From Agathobaculum ammoniilyticum (GTDB lineage: Bacteria; Bacillota; Clostridia; Oscillospirales; Butyricicoccaceae): a DNA stretch of 64,000 bases. The position numbers and the translations under genes were made by a program. The DNA is taken from positions 62,001-126,000 of the forward strand of contig NZ_JAOQJE010000007.1 in the NCBI RefSeq assembly GCF_025567315.1. The letters are read 5' to 3'. Of the stretch, positions 47,305 through 56,348 are shown one piece after another (the stretch's first letter is position 1; each line of letters opens with the position of its first letter). The notes below the pieces were generated by a model. That model did no database searches and was not told the origin of the DNA. It worked only from the letters and a program-made list of their open reading frames with translations.

Positions 47305-48189
47305 ATGTTTGGCTTTATCCGTCCGGTCAAATCCGAGCTGCGGGTCAGGGAGGCCGACCGGTTCCAGCAGGTATACTGCGGCCTATGCCATGCGATCCGT
47401 GCGCGGTACGGCCGGTTCTATACGCTGTTCCTGAGCTACGACATGACGTTCTTCGTCCTTGTTGCCGGAGCGGAGCGGGAGGGGACGCCGCCGCCCTGCA
47501 GGAAGCGGTGCGACGCGCATCCGCTGCTCAAGCGCCCCTGCGCCGCACCCGACGACGCGCTTGCGCTTGCGGCCGATGTGAGCGTGCTGCTCTCCTATCA
47601 TAAATTCCGAGACAGCTTGGCGGATGAAAAGGGCGCGAAGCGGCTGCTGGCATGGCTGCTGTGCGGCCTGGGGAAGCGCGGCTATCAAAGGGCGCGCGCG
47701 CGTCTGCCGGACGCGGACCGCGAGATCGTGGCGGCGCTGGACGACCTGCAGGCGATAGAGCGCGAAAAATGCCCGTCCATGGATCGCGCGGCGGACGCCT
47801 CGGCGCGCATGACCGCGGCTGTGGTCCCCCGCACGGGGGACGCGCGCGAGCGCGTGCTGCGGCAGATGTTTTACCATATCGGGCGGTGGGTATACCTGCT
47901 CGACGCCGCGCAGGACGTGGCGGAGGATCTGGAACAGGGCAATTACAATCCGGTGGTGCTGCGCTATGACCTGCGCACGCCGGATTTGACAGAGATAAAG
48001 GATGCGCTCGAGCGGACGCTCGAACGCTCCCTCGCTGACGTCTGCATGGCGTTCGACCTGCTGGACGCGCAGCGCGACGCGGAGCTGATCCGCAATATTA
48101 TTTTTCTCGGTATGCCGCTCGTCACGCGACAGGTGCTCGACGGAACGTACCAAACGAACGGAGGATGGGGCAAACATGGATCCCTATAA
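47305..48189 (+). CDS. DUF5685 family protein
   Basis: A 294-residue protein matching DUF5685 of Clostridia (MFGFIRPVKSELRVREADRF then QVYCGLCHAIRARYG). It is helical and has Cys and His residues (CGLCH, CRKRCDAHPLLKRPC) that may bind metal. AAAGGG precedes ATG 47305; GTG 47302 is the alternative. It overlaps the J-domain protein gene by 14 bases, a pairing I recognise as recurrent. Function unknown. Confidence 0.87.
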   Translation: MFGFIRPVKSELRVREADRFQQVYCGLCHAIRARYGRFYTLFLSYDMTFFVLVAGAEREGTPPPCRKRCDAHPLLKRPCAAPDDALALAADVSVLLSYHKFRDSLADEKGAKRLLAWLLCGLGKRGYQRARARLPDADREIVAALDDLQAIEREKCPSMDRAADASARMTAAVVPRTGDARERVLRQMFYHIGRWVYLLDAAQDVAEDLEQGNYNPVVLRYDLRTPDLTEIKDALERTLERSLADVCMAFDLLDAQRDAELIRNIIFLGMPLVTRQVLDGTYQTNGGWGKHGSL

Positions 48190-48787
48190 AGTGCTGGGCG
48201 TCACGCCACAGACAAGCGACGACGACGTCAAGCGCGCATATCGGGAGTTGGCGCGCAAATATCACCCGGACAATTATATCAATAACCCGCTGGCCGACCT
48301 TGCCGAGGCTCGTATGAAAGAGATCAACGAAGCCTACGACATGATTATGAACGAGCGGTCGGGCAAAGCCGGCGGCGCGGGCGGCCAGCAATACGGCGGG
48401 CAGCAGTATGGCGGCGGCCAGCAGCGCGCGTATTCCGGCGCGAACGCGGCGTTGTACAGCCAGGTGCGGCAGGCGATCAACCAGGGCAACCTGGGCCTGG
48501 CCGAACAGCTGCTGCAGCGGTCGAGCGCGCGGGACGCGGAGTGGTTCTACCTGATGGGTACGGTCTATTACCGCAAGGGCTGGTATGACGAGGCGATGCG
48601 CGCCTATACGCAGGCCTGCCAGATGGATCCCTCTAACATGGAGTACCGCACGGCGCTCAACAATCTGAACATGTCGGGCGGCTATGGCGGCTACCGGCCC
48701 ATGCAGGAGGCCAACATGTGCGATATGTGTATGCAGCTGGCGATTTGCAACTGCTGTATGAACATGTGCTGCAACGCGGGCTGCTGA
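48176..48787 (+). CDS. J-domain protein with TPR-like region and Cys-rich tail
   Basis: A 203-residue protein. The J domain (2-60) has the DnaK-stimulating HPD (ARKYHPDNY). A Gly/Gln linker (62-85) leads to a TPR-like helical pair (about 92-165) and a C-terminal tail with 8 Cys in about 22 residues (CDMCMQLAICNCCMNMCC). The domain order suggests a specialised co-chaperone, not DnaJ itself. Coupled to DUF5685. Confidence 0.9.
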   Translation: MDPYKVLGVTPQTSDDDVKRAYRELARKYHPDNYINNPLADLAEARMKEINEAYDMIMNERSGKAGGAGGQQYGGQQYGGGQQRAYSGANAALYSQVRQAINQGNLGLAEQLLQRSSARDAEWFYLMGTVYYRKGWYDEAMRAYTQACQMDPSNMEYRTALNNLNMSGGYGGYRPMQEANMCDMCMQLAICNCCMNMCCNAGC

Positions 48788-48788
48788 T

Positions 48789-49295
48789 ATGGGAGCGCGG
48801 GATATTGCACGGGGCGGCCTACTCGCGGCGGTCGCATTCGTGTTGCTTTATCTGGGCGGGGTATCGCCCTATGCCGCGGTTGCGGCCTGCATCGCCGCGG
48901 GTGTGACGAGCGCGGTTCCACTGATCCGTCATGCGCGGGTTCGTCTCGCGGTACTGCTGTATCTGGCGGTTTCGGTGCTCAGCTTGCTGCTGGTGCCGCG
49001 AAAAAGTGTAGCGGCAGCTTATGTACTGTTCTGTGGGCTGTACCCCATCATAAAATACTGGGTCGAGTGCTATGCGCCTCGCCGCATGCAGATGGGTATT
49101 AAGCTTGCTTATTTTAACCTTATGCTGCTGGCGGCGGCCGCGCTGGCCGTGTTCGTGTTTGTTCCACAGCTTGCCGTCACTGGCCTGGGTTGGGTCGCGG
49201 CATTGTGGTTTGCGGCCAATGCTGTATTTTTGATGTATGATGTGGCGTTGTCACGGCTGATCGCCTTGTTGCGCAGAAGCCTGCCGCCCGACTGA
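48789..49295 (+). CDS. Small integral membrane protein, unknown function
   Basis: A 168-residue protein with about five membrane segments and almost no soluble part. It starts one base after the J-domain gene stop and is followed 16 bases later by yicC. The segment arrangement resembles small ECF-transporter S components, but no binding motif supports that. Confidence 0.75.
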   Translation: MGARDIARGGLLAAVAFVLLYLGGVSPYAAVAACIAAGVTSAVPLIRHARVRLAVLLYLAVSVLSLLLVPRKSVAAAYVLFCGLYPIIKYWVECYAPRRMQMGIKLAYFNLMLLAAAALAVFVFVPQLAVTGLGWVAALWFAANAVFLMYDVALSRLIALLRRSLPPD

Positions 49296-49311
49296 AAAGA
49301 GGGAACGTAAC

Positions 49312-50187
49312 ATGAAGAGTATGACCGGCTATGGCCGTGCCAGGGAACAACTGGACGGGAAAACGATCACGGTCGAGCTGCGCGCGGTCAATCACCGCTA
49401 TCTGGACTGCACGGTCAAGGCGCCGCGTCAGTACGGCTTTCTGGATGAAGCAGTAAAAAAAGCAGCCGCGTCGCGCATCTCGCGCGGCAAGGTTGAGGTG
49501 TTTGTGGGCGTCGAGGTGCAGGAGGGCGGCGATGTGGCCGTTACGGTCAATCATGCGCTGGCCGAGCGTTATCTGGACGCCCTGCATGAGATCGCGGACA
49601 AATACGGCCTGCGGGATGACGTGACCGTGACGAGTCTGGCCAAAATGCCCGACGTTTTAGGCTCCGAACGCATCGAGCAGGACGCGGACGCCATGATCCG
49701 CGACGTGACCGCCGTGTTTGAAAAGGCCTGCGCCGGCTTTGATGAGATGCGCCTGCGCGAGGGCGAAAAGCTCGCGGAGGATGTCAAAGGCCGTTGCGCG
49801 GCCATCGGGCGCATGGTGGGCGAGGTGGAGGCCCGCTCACCGGAGCGCGTGCGCGAATATCGGGAAAAGCTGCTTGCGCGCATGCAGGAGGTGCTGGCGG
49901 ACACCAGCATCGACGAGACGCGCATCCTGACCGAGGCGGCGGTCTATGCCGACAAGACCGCGGTGGATGAGGAGACCGTCCGCCTGCGCAGCCATCTGCA
50001 CCAGCTTGACGCCATGCTGCGCGAAACGCAGCCGGTGGGCCGCAAGCTGGACTTCCTTGTGCAGGAGATGAACCGCGAGGCCAATACGATCGGTTCCAAG
50101 GCGAACGATGTAGAGATGGCGCGCATCGTGGTGGATATCAAAAGCGAGATCGAGAAGATACGCGAGCAGATACAGAATATTGAGTAA
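49312..50187 (+). CDS. yicC: YicC-family endoribonuclease
   Basis: A 291-residue protein with KSMTGYGRA at the start, ELRAVNHRYLD and the C-terminal GRKLDFLVQEMNREANTIGSK that define YicC/YloC. Members are endoribonucleases that also promote RNA decay. GAGGGAA precedes the ATG. First gene of the yicC-remA-gmk-rpoZ cluster. Confidence 0.94.
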   Translation: MKSMTGYGRAREQLDGKTITVELRAVNHRYLDCTVKAPRQYGFLDEAVKKAAASRISRGKVEVFVGVEVQEGGDVAVTVNHALAERYLDALHEIADKYGLRDDVTVTSLAKMPDVLGSERIEQDADAMIRDVTAVFEKACAGFDEMRLREGEKLAEDVKGRCAAIGRMVGEVEARSPERVREYREKLLARMQEVLADTSIDETRILTEAAVYADKTAVDEETVRLRSHLHQLDAMLRETQPVGRKLDFLVQEMNREANTIGSKANDVEMARIVVDIKSEIEKIREQIQNIE

Positions 50188-50212
50188 AAGGTCATAAAAG
50201 GGGGCAGCGCGG

Positions 50213-50476
50213 GTGAAGCTCATCAATATCGGTTTTGGAAATATGGTCGCCTCTTCGCGGCTGATCGCGATCGTCAGTCCGGAGTCCGCGCCGGTCAAGC
50301 GCACTATACAGGAGGCGCGCGACCGCGGCATGGTGATCGACGGCACCTACGGCCGCCGGACCCGCGCCGTGCTCATTATGGACAGCGACCATGTGGTCCT
50401 GTCCGCCCTGCAGCCGGAAACCGTTGCCGCGCGCTTCGCGGGCGACAGCGAGGAAGGGGGGAGCGAGGATGAATAA
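50213..50476 (+). CDS. remA: RemA-like extracellular matrix regulator (DUF370)
   Basis: An 87-residue DNA-binding protein from GTG 50213 (AAGGGGG ahead). KLINIGFGNMVASSRLIAIV and the DGTYGRRTRAVLIMDS block are RemA hallmarks; RemA activates biofilm-matrix operons in Bacillus. The position between yicC and gmk is conserved in Firmicutes. The end overlaps gmk by 8 bases. Confidence 0.94.
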   Translation: MKLINIGFGNMVASSRLIAIVSPESAPVKRTIQEARDRGMVIDGTYGRRTRAVLIMDSDHVVLSALQPETVAARFAGDSEEGGSEDE

Positions 50477-51029
50477 GGGTACTCTGTATGTGTTTACCGG
50501 CCCTTCCGGAGCGGGAAAGGGTACGCTGCTTTCCCGTCTGATGGCCGAGGATGACCGCCTGTTTTATTCGATCTCCGCGACCACGCGCGCGCCGCGCTCG
50601 GGCGAAACGGACGGGGTGCAGTACTACTTCCTGACCCGCGCGGATTTTGAGCGGAAGATAGCGCAGAACGCTTTTCTGGAGCACGCCCGATATGTGGATA
50701 ATTATTACGGCACACTCGAAGCGCCGGTCAACGAAAAGCTGGCCGAGGGGTACGATGTGATTCTGGAGATCGAGGTGCAGGGCGCGATGCAGGTGCATCA
50801 GAAGCGTCCGGACGCGGTGATGGTGTTTATCGCGCCCCCGTCGTTCGAGGAGCTGGCCGCGCGGCTGCGCGGACGCGGCACAGAGGACGAGGAAAAGGTG
50901 CGAAAGCGCCTGGAAACCGCGAAAGAGGAACTGAAAAGCAGGGACAGGTTCGATTATGTCGTCGTCAATGACGAGATCGACCGCGCGGTGCGCGAGCTGC
51001 AGGGCATTCTGGCGGCGCGGCGTACATAA
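50469..51029 (+). CDS. gmk: Guanylate kinase
   Basis: A 186-residue enzyme phosphorylating GMP to GDP with ATP. P-loop FTGPSGAGKGTL, GMP-binding SATTRAPRSGETDGVQYYF and EHARYVDNYYGT are all present. I start at ATG 50469, inside the end of remA, with AAGGGGGG ahead. Confidence 0.97.
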   Translation: MNKGTLYVFTGPSGAGKGTLLSRLMAEDDRLFYSISATTRAPRSGETDGVQYYFLTRADFERKIAQNAFLEHARYVDNYYGTLEAPVNEKLAEGYDVILEIEVQGAMQVHQKRPDAVMVFIAPPSFEELAARLRGRGTEDEEKVRKRLETAKEELKSRDRFDYVVVNDEIDRAVRELQGILAARRT

Positions 51030-51085
51030 CGCGCAGATCATGAGCATAAATAATACAAAGGGTAATATAAGGAGAATGGATTACA

Positions 51086-51475
51086 ATGCTGAAACCTTCG
51101 ATGCAGGAATTGATGAAACGTGTGGGCAACCGCTATCTGCTGGTCAACCTCGCGGCGCAGCGCGCTCGCGATATCGCTGACCAGGCAGAGGAAACGGGCG
51201 AGCAGCTTTCCGATAAGGCGGTCAAGCTGGCGCTGGACGAGATCGCCGCAGGGGAAGTAGTGTACCGCCCAGGACCGCGCACTGCGCCGGTCATCATCAA
51301 GAACAACGCGATCGCGGCTGCGATGGTGGATGTGGACGATTCGATCGATCTGGACGAAGACGAGGACGAGGAAGGCGCCGAGCGTGAGGAGGACGAGGAG
51401 GAGGATGACCGCCGCCTCGACGAGTTCGACGACCATGAGCTGGACGACGGCGACGTACCGGAAGAGGACCGGTAA
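51086..51475 (+). CDS. rpoZ: RNA polymerase omega subunit with long acidic tail
   Basis: A 129-residue protein. Residues 1-65 match omega (YLLVNLAAQRARDIADQAEE, LSDKAVKLALDEIAAGEV), which helps assemble the beta' subunit. Beyond about residue 78 there is a tail of about 50 residues dominated by Asp and Glu, absent from the usual 65-90-residue omega. The place between gmk and coaBC is conserved. Confidence 0.92.
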   Translation: MLKPSMQELMKRVGNRYLLVNLAAQRARDIADQAEETGEQLSDKAVKLALDEIAAGEVVYRPGPRTAPVIIKNNAIAAAMVDVDDSIDLDEDEDEEGAEREEDEEEDDRRLDEFDDHELDDGDVPEEDR

Positions 51476-51478
51476 GCC

Positions 51479-52684
51479 ATGCGCGTGAGCGGAAAGACCG
51501 TAGTTCTGTGCGTGACCGGCGGCATCGCGGCGTATAAGGCCGCCGACCTGACCAGCAAGCTGCGGCAGGCCGGCGCGCAGGTGCGCGTGCTGATGACCGA
51601 GTCGGCCACGCAGTTTATCGCTCCCATGACGTTTGAAACCCTGTCCGGCTACCGGACGGTCGTGGATACGTTCGATCGCAGCTTCGCGTGGGAGGTCGAG
51701 CATATCTCGCTGGCCAAGGCGGCGGATGTGTTTGTGATCGCGCCCGCGACCGCAAACGTCATTGCCAAGGCCGCGCACGGCATCGCGGATGATATGGTGA
51801 CGACGACGCTTCTGGCGACCCGCGCGCCGGTCGTGGTAGCGCCCGCAATGAATACGGGCATGTACGATAATCCGGTCACGCAGCAGAACCTGCGGACGCT
51901 GCGCGAACGGGGCTTCCATATCATCGATCCGGCGGCGGGCCATCTCGCCTGTGGCGACACCGGCCGCGGCAAGCTGCCGGACACGCCCGCGCTGCTCTGG
52001 GGCATTGAAAAAGCGCTCACCCCGCAGGATCTCGCGGGGCGGCGCGTGCTGGTCACCGCTGGACCGACGCAGGAGGCGATGGATCCGGTCCGTTTCCTGT
52101 CCAACCACTCCACAGGCAAGATGGGCTACGCGGTAGCGGCGCGCGCGGCGCTGCGCGGCGCGGAGACAACGCTGGTTTCCGGACCGACCGCGCTTGACAC
52201 GCCGGCGGGCGTTCAGCGGGTGGATGTGGTTTCAGCGTGCGAAATGTACGACGCGGTCGTATCCCGCGCGGCGGAGCAGGATATGATCGTCAAGGCGGCC
52301 GCGGTGGGGGATTACCGCCCCGCGGAGACCGCGGCGGAAAAGCTCAAGAAGGGCGAGGGGGAGCTGACGCTCGCGCTGGCGCGCAATCCGGACATCCTGG
52401 CCGAGCTGGGGCGTAAAAAGCGCCCCGGGCAGTTGCTCTGCGGCTTCGCGATGGAAACCCAGAGCCTGTTGGAGAACGCCGCGGAGAAGCTGCGGCGGAA
52501 AAACTGCGATATGTTGGTGGCCAACTCCCTGCGCGACGCGGGCGCGGGCTTCGGCACGGATACCAACGTCGCGACGCTCCTGTTTGCGGATGGGCGGCGC
52601 GAGACCCCGCCTCTGATGAGCAAGGAAGCGCTCGCGGACGTGATTTTGGACCGGCTGCTCGCGATGCGGCAGGCGCGGGCGTGA
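51479..52684 (+). CDS. coaBC: Bifunctional phosphopantothenoylcysteine decarboxylase/phosphopantothenate-cysteine ligase
   Basis: A 401-residue protein of coenzyme A synthesis. The CoaC flavoprotein half (1-180) has GGIAAYKAADL, APATANVIAKAAHGIADD and PAMNTGMYDNP. The CoaB half (about 188-400) has VLVTAGPTQEAMDPVRF, SNHSTGKMGYAVA, KAAAVGDYRP and the AxNxLRD region NSLRDAGAGFGTD. It starts 3 bases after rpoZ. Confidence 0.97.
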   Translation: MRVSGKTVVLCVTGGIAAYKAADLTSKLRQAGAQVRVLMTESATQFIAPMTFETLSGYRTVVDTFDRSFAWEVEHISLAKAADVFVIAPATANVIAKAAHGIADDMVTTTLLATRAPVVVAPAMNTGMYDNPVTQQNLRTLRERGFHIIDPAAGHLACGDTGRGKLPDTPALLWGIEKALTPQDLAGRRVLVTAGPTQEAMDPVRFLSNHSTGKMGYAVAARAALRGAETTLVSGPTALDTPAGVQRVDVVSACEMYDAVVSRAAEQDMIVKAAAVGDYRPAETAAEKLKKGEGELTLALARNPDILAELGRKKRPGQLLCGFAMETQSLLENAAEKLRRKNCDMLVANSLRDAGAGFGTDTNVATLLFADGRRETPPLMSKEALADVILDRLLAMRQARA

Positions 52685-52753
52685 CCGCCCGCCGCGGGGA
52701 TGGGATGCGTGTCCCCGCATGGCGGATATCAGGCGCATAAGGAGGCGTATCCA

Positions 52754-55207
52754 TTGGCGGAAAAAATCTGCGCGGTCGCCGTGGATGCGGCGACCTATGC
52801 GATCGACAAGCTATATTCCTACCGTGTGCCGGACGAGCTGCGGGAACAGGTGCGGATTGGCACCCGTGTTCTCGTGCCGTTCGGCTTTGGCAATAAACGG
52901 GCGGAAGCGGTCGTACTCGCGTTCCGGAAGGACGACGGCGGGCATCCGCTCAAGCCCGTGGTGGAGGTGCTGGACGACGCGCCGGTGCTGGACGCGCGGC
53001 AGCTCAAGCTGGCCGCGTGGATGCGTGAGCGGCTGTACTGCACCTATTTCGACTGTGTGCGCGTCATGCTGCCCGCCGGGCTGTGGTTCAAGCGGAACGA
53101 AACCTACACGCTTGCGCCGGATGCCGACCTCGCCGCGCTGCGGGCGCGCGAAGGCGAGGCGGGCGCGGTGCTCGCGCTGTTCGACCGGCCGGGGCAGACG
53201 CTTGCGGCCTCGGATATCCGGCAGCGGCTGGGCGGCAGAAGCATGACCCGTGTGCTGGACGCGCTGGCAGGCGAGGGCGTGCTGACCTATCGCAGCAATA
53301 CCGCCCAGCGGTCGGGCGATAAGACCGAACGGATGCTTTCCCTGGACGTGGAGGCCGGCGCTGCGGCGGCTCGGATCGGCCGGCGTAGCCCCGCGCGGCT
53401 GGATGTGGTGTCCATCCTTGCGGATGGCGGCTGGATGAGCTGGAAAGAGCTTTGCTACATGACGGGCGTATCCGACGCCGCGCTGCGCGATATGGTCAAA
53501 AAAGGGCTGCTGCGTATGCGGCACGAGGAGCGGCTGCGCGCGCCGGATTTTTCCGAGGTGCCGAAAGCCGCGCCGCCGGTGCTAAGCACGCAGCAGCAGC
53601 AGGCGTTCGACGGGCTTGCCGCGCTTCTGGACGAAAGGACGCCGCGCGCCGCGCTGCTGTTCGGCGTAACGGGGAGCGGCAAGACGCAGGTTTACCTGAA
53701 GCTGATTGCCAGAGCGCTGGGGCAGGGACGCGGCGCGATCGTGCTGGTGCCTGAAATCGGGCTGACGCCGCAGGTATTGCGCCAGTTTGCGGCTCAGTTC
53801 GGGGATGAGGTTGCGGTGCTGCATTCCGCGCTTTCGGTCGGAGAGCGGTACGACAGCTTCAAAAAGATACAGTCCGGCCGCGCGCGCGTGGTGATCGGCA
53901 CGCGGTCGGCGGTGTTCGCGCCGGTGAAAGACCTCGGCATCCTGATTATCGACGAGGAGCAGGACGGGGCGTACCGGTCCGAGCAGTCCCCGCGCTACCA
54001 CGCGCGGGACGTAGCCAAGTACCGCGCCGCGCAGGAGAACGCGCTGCTCGTATTCGGCTCCGCGACCCCGTCGGTCGAGACCTATTACGGCTCCCAGCAG
54101 GGGAAATATCCGGTGTTTACACTCAGCGAGCGGTTCCTCGGCGCGGGGCTGCCGGATGTGCTGATCGCCGATATGCGCGGCCTGGCCCGAGAGGGACGGG
54201 GGGGCGTGATCGGTCCGCAGTTGGAAAGCGAGCTGATCGGCGCGCTCGGGCGGGGAAAGCAGGCGATCCTGTTCCTCAACCGGCGCGGCAACAGCCGCGT
54301 GATCGGCTGCGCGATCTGCGGCTGGGTTCCGGAATGCCCGTCCTGTTCAACCAGCATGACCTATCATTCGGCCTCCGGACGGGCGATGTGTCATTACTGC
54401 GGGGCGTCGGTCAGGATCACCGGAAGGTGTCCGGCCTGCGGCGGGGAAAGCCTGTTTACCGAAACGCCCGGCACGCAGAAAGTTGAGCAGGAGCTGCATG
54501 AGAAATTCCCAGCCGCGCGCGTGCTGCGTATGGACGCGGACACCATGCACACCAAGGGCGCACATGAAAAGCTGCTTGCGCAGTTCGCCAAGGGCGAGGC
54601 GGATATCCTGCTCGGCACCCAGATGGTGACCAAGGGGCTGGATTTTGAAAACGTCACGCTGGTCGGCGTGCTGGACGCGGACCAGAGCCTGTATGCGCAG
54701 GATTACCGCGCGCGTGAGCGCACGTTTTCGCTCATCACGCAGGTGGTGGGGCGCGCGGGACGGCGGTTCGATACCGGAAAGGCGGTCATTCAGACTTACA
54801 GCCCCACGCATCCGGTCATCCTGGCTGCAGCGCGGCAGGATTATGAGGCGTTTTTCGAGCGCGAGCTGGAAACCCGCCAGGCGCTGCGGTGTCCGCCGGT
54901 ATGCGACCTGACCGTGCTGACCGCGGCGGGTGAGGTCGAGCAGCAGGTGTTGAAAAGCCTGCTCGCCCTCAAGGCCCGCCTGCAAAGCCTGATGGAAGGG
55001 CAGTACGCAGATGTAAAGGCACCGGTGCTGGGGCCGGCGGCGGCGCAGGTGGTGCGGGTGATGGGGCGCTACCGCTATCACCTGACCATGCGCGCGAGGA
55101 ACACCGCGCGGTGGCGCTCGCTGATCGCGGGCGTGCTGCGCGAATTCCTGCTTGACAGCAAAAACCGCGGCGTGACCGTGTTTGCGGATGAAAATCCGGA
55201 CTTGTAG
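52754..55207 (+). CDS. priA: Primosomal protein N' (PriA helicase)
   Basis: An 817-residue helicase that restarts stalled forks. I start at TTG 52754 (GGAGG at 52741-52745). The N-terminal DNA-binding domain is followed by Walker A FGVTGSGKTQVYL (about 308-320), a Walker B box IIDEEQDGAY (usually DEEHD) and eight Cys of the zinc sites (CAICGWVPECPSC...CHYCG...CPACGG, about 518-575). Helicase motifs DADQSLYAQDYRARER and VVGRAGRR follow. Full length. Confidence 0.96.
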   Translation: MAEKICAVAVDAATYAIDKLYSYRVPDELREQVRIGTRVLVPFGFGNKRAEAVVLAFRKDDGGHPLKPVVEVLDDAPVLDARQLKLAAWMRERLYCTYFDCVRVMLPAGLWFKRNETYTLAPDADLAALRAREGEAGAVLALFDRPGQTLAASDIRQRLGGRSMTRVLDALAGEGVLTYRSNTAQRSGDKTERMLSLDVEAGAAAARIGRRSPARLDVVSILADGGWMSWKELCYMTGVSDAALRDMVKKGLLRMRHEERLRAPDFSEVPKAAPPVLSTQQQQAFDGLAALLDERTPRAALLFGVTGSGKTQVYLKLIARALGQGRGAIVLVPEIGLTPQVLRQFAAQFGDEVAVLHSALSVGERYDSFKKIQSGRARVVIGTRSAVFAPVKDLGILIIDEEQDGAYRSEQSPRYHARDVAKYRAAQENALLVFGSATPSVETYYGSQQGKYPVFTLSERFLGAGLPDVLIADMRGLAREGRGGVIGPQLESELIGALGRGKQAILFLNRRGNSRVIGCAICGWVPECPSCSTSMTYHSASGRAMCHYCGASVRITGRCPACGGESLFTETPGTQKVEQELHEKFPAARVLRMDADTMHTKGAHEKLLAQFAKGEADILLGTQMVTKGLDFENVTLVGVLDADQSLYAQDYRARERTFSLITQVVGRAGRRFDTGKAVIQTYSPTHPVILAAARQDYEAFFERELETRQALRCPPVCDLTVLTAAGEVEQQVLKSLLALKARLQSLMEGQYADVKAPVLGPAAAQVVRVMGRYRYHLTMRARNTARWRSLIAGVLREFLLDSKNRGVTVFADENPDL

Positions 55208-55232
55208 CACGCCGCGCAGGAGAGAAACGATT

Positions 55233-55835
55233 ATGGAACAACAATGGACCATCCGGCTGTCAGCGCCACAGGACGCGGCCGCGCTGCTGGATATTTACAC
55301 GCCGTACATCACGGATACGGCCGTAACCTTTGAATATGACGTACCCACGGCGGAGGAATTCGCCGCGCGGGTACGGGAGATATCCGCCTGGTACCCCTAT
55401 CTGGTGTGCGAGCGGGCGGGGGAAATCGCGGGCTATGCCTATGCGCACCGCCTGCGCGAGCGGGCGGCATACGACTGGGCCGCCGAACTGTCCGTATATC
55501 TGGCGCGCGGGATGCAGGGGAAAGGGCTGGGTACTATGCTGTACCGCTGCCTGATCGAGCTGCTTGGGCTGCAGCATTTGCGCGGCCTGTACGGCTGCGT
55601 CACGCTGCCGAATGAAAAAAGCGAGCGGCTGCACAGAAAGCTTGGCTTTGTGGACGCGGGGATATGGCGCGCGTCGGGCTGGAAGGCTGGCACATGGCAT
55701 GATGTCGGCTGGTTTGAAAAGCGTCTCGGCGGCGCGGGCGCGCCCGAACCGGTGATCGCTTTCCCGTTGCTGGACGAAAAGAAGATACAGGAATGTTTGC
55801 AACGCTACACGGAAATGCTGAATATGGAGGAATGA
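55233..55835 (+). CDS. GNAT-family N-acetyltransferase (phosphinothricin acetyltransferase-like)
   Basis: A 200-residue acetyltransferase. The acetyl-CoA loop is AELSVYLARGMQGKGLGTML (Q/RxxGxG/A type); ITDTAVTFEYDVPT and GFVDAGIWRASGWKAGTWHDVGW resemble PAT/Bar and methionine-sulfoximine acetyltransferases. It interrupts the usual priA-def order. The substrate is not determined. Confidence 0.88.
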   Translation: MEQQWTIRLSAPQDAAALLDIYTPYITDTAVTFEYDVPTAEEFAARVREISAWYPYLVCERAGEIAGYAYAHRLRERAAYDWAAELSVYLARGMQGKGLGTMLYRCLIELLGLQHLRGLYGCVTLPNEKSERLHRKLGFVDAGIWRASGWKAGTWHDVGWFEKRLGGAGAPEPVIAFPLLDEKKIQECLQRYTEMLNMEE

Positions 55836-55841
55836 AACGCT

Positions 55842-56348
55842 ATGGCACTTCGTAAAATTCTGACGCAGGGCGACGAGCAGCTTTTGAAGCGCAGCCGCAA
55901 GGTGGAAAAGTTCGACGCGCGCCTGCATACCCTGATCGACGATATGCGCGAAACGCTCGAGAATTCGGGCGGCGTGGGGCTGGCTGCGCCGCAGGTCGGC
56001 GTGCTGCGCCGCGTGGTCGTGCTGCTGGACGTGAACCAGGAGCCGGAAGAGATGGTCGAGCTGGTCAACCCCGAGGTGGTTGAGCAGAGCGGCGAGCAGC
56101 GCATCGTGGAGGGCTGCCTGTCCGTGCCGGGCGTGTACGGCTACGTCACCCGCCCAACCTGGGCCAGGATCCGCGCGCAGGACCGCGACGGCAACTGGTT
56201 CGAGCGCGAGGGCGAGGGCATCGTTGCCCAGTGCTTCTGCCATGAGACCGAGCATCTGGACGGACATCTGTTCACCGAAAAGGTGGAGGAGTATGTGGAC
56301 ATCGAGGAGCTGCAGCGCGAAGACGGGGAAGAGGGCGAGCCGGAATGA
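55842..56348 (+). CDS. def: Peptide deformylase
   Basis: A 168-residue metalloenzyme removing the N-formyl group from new proteins. The three motifs are GVGLAAPQVG (44-53), EGCLS with metal ligand C92, and H134-E135-T-E-H138 (HETEH). The last is a variant of the common HExDH; both His and the catalytic Glu are intact. Its stop overlaps the fmt start. Confidence 0.96.
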   Translation: MALRKILTQGDEQLLKRSRKVEKFDARLHTLIDDMRETLENSGGVGLAAPQVGVLRRVVVLLDVNQEPEEMVELVNPEVVEQSGEQRIVEGCLSVPGVYGYVTRPTWARIRAQDRDGNWFEREGEGIVAQCFCHETEHLDGHLFTEKVEEYVDIEELQREDGEEGEPE

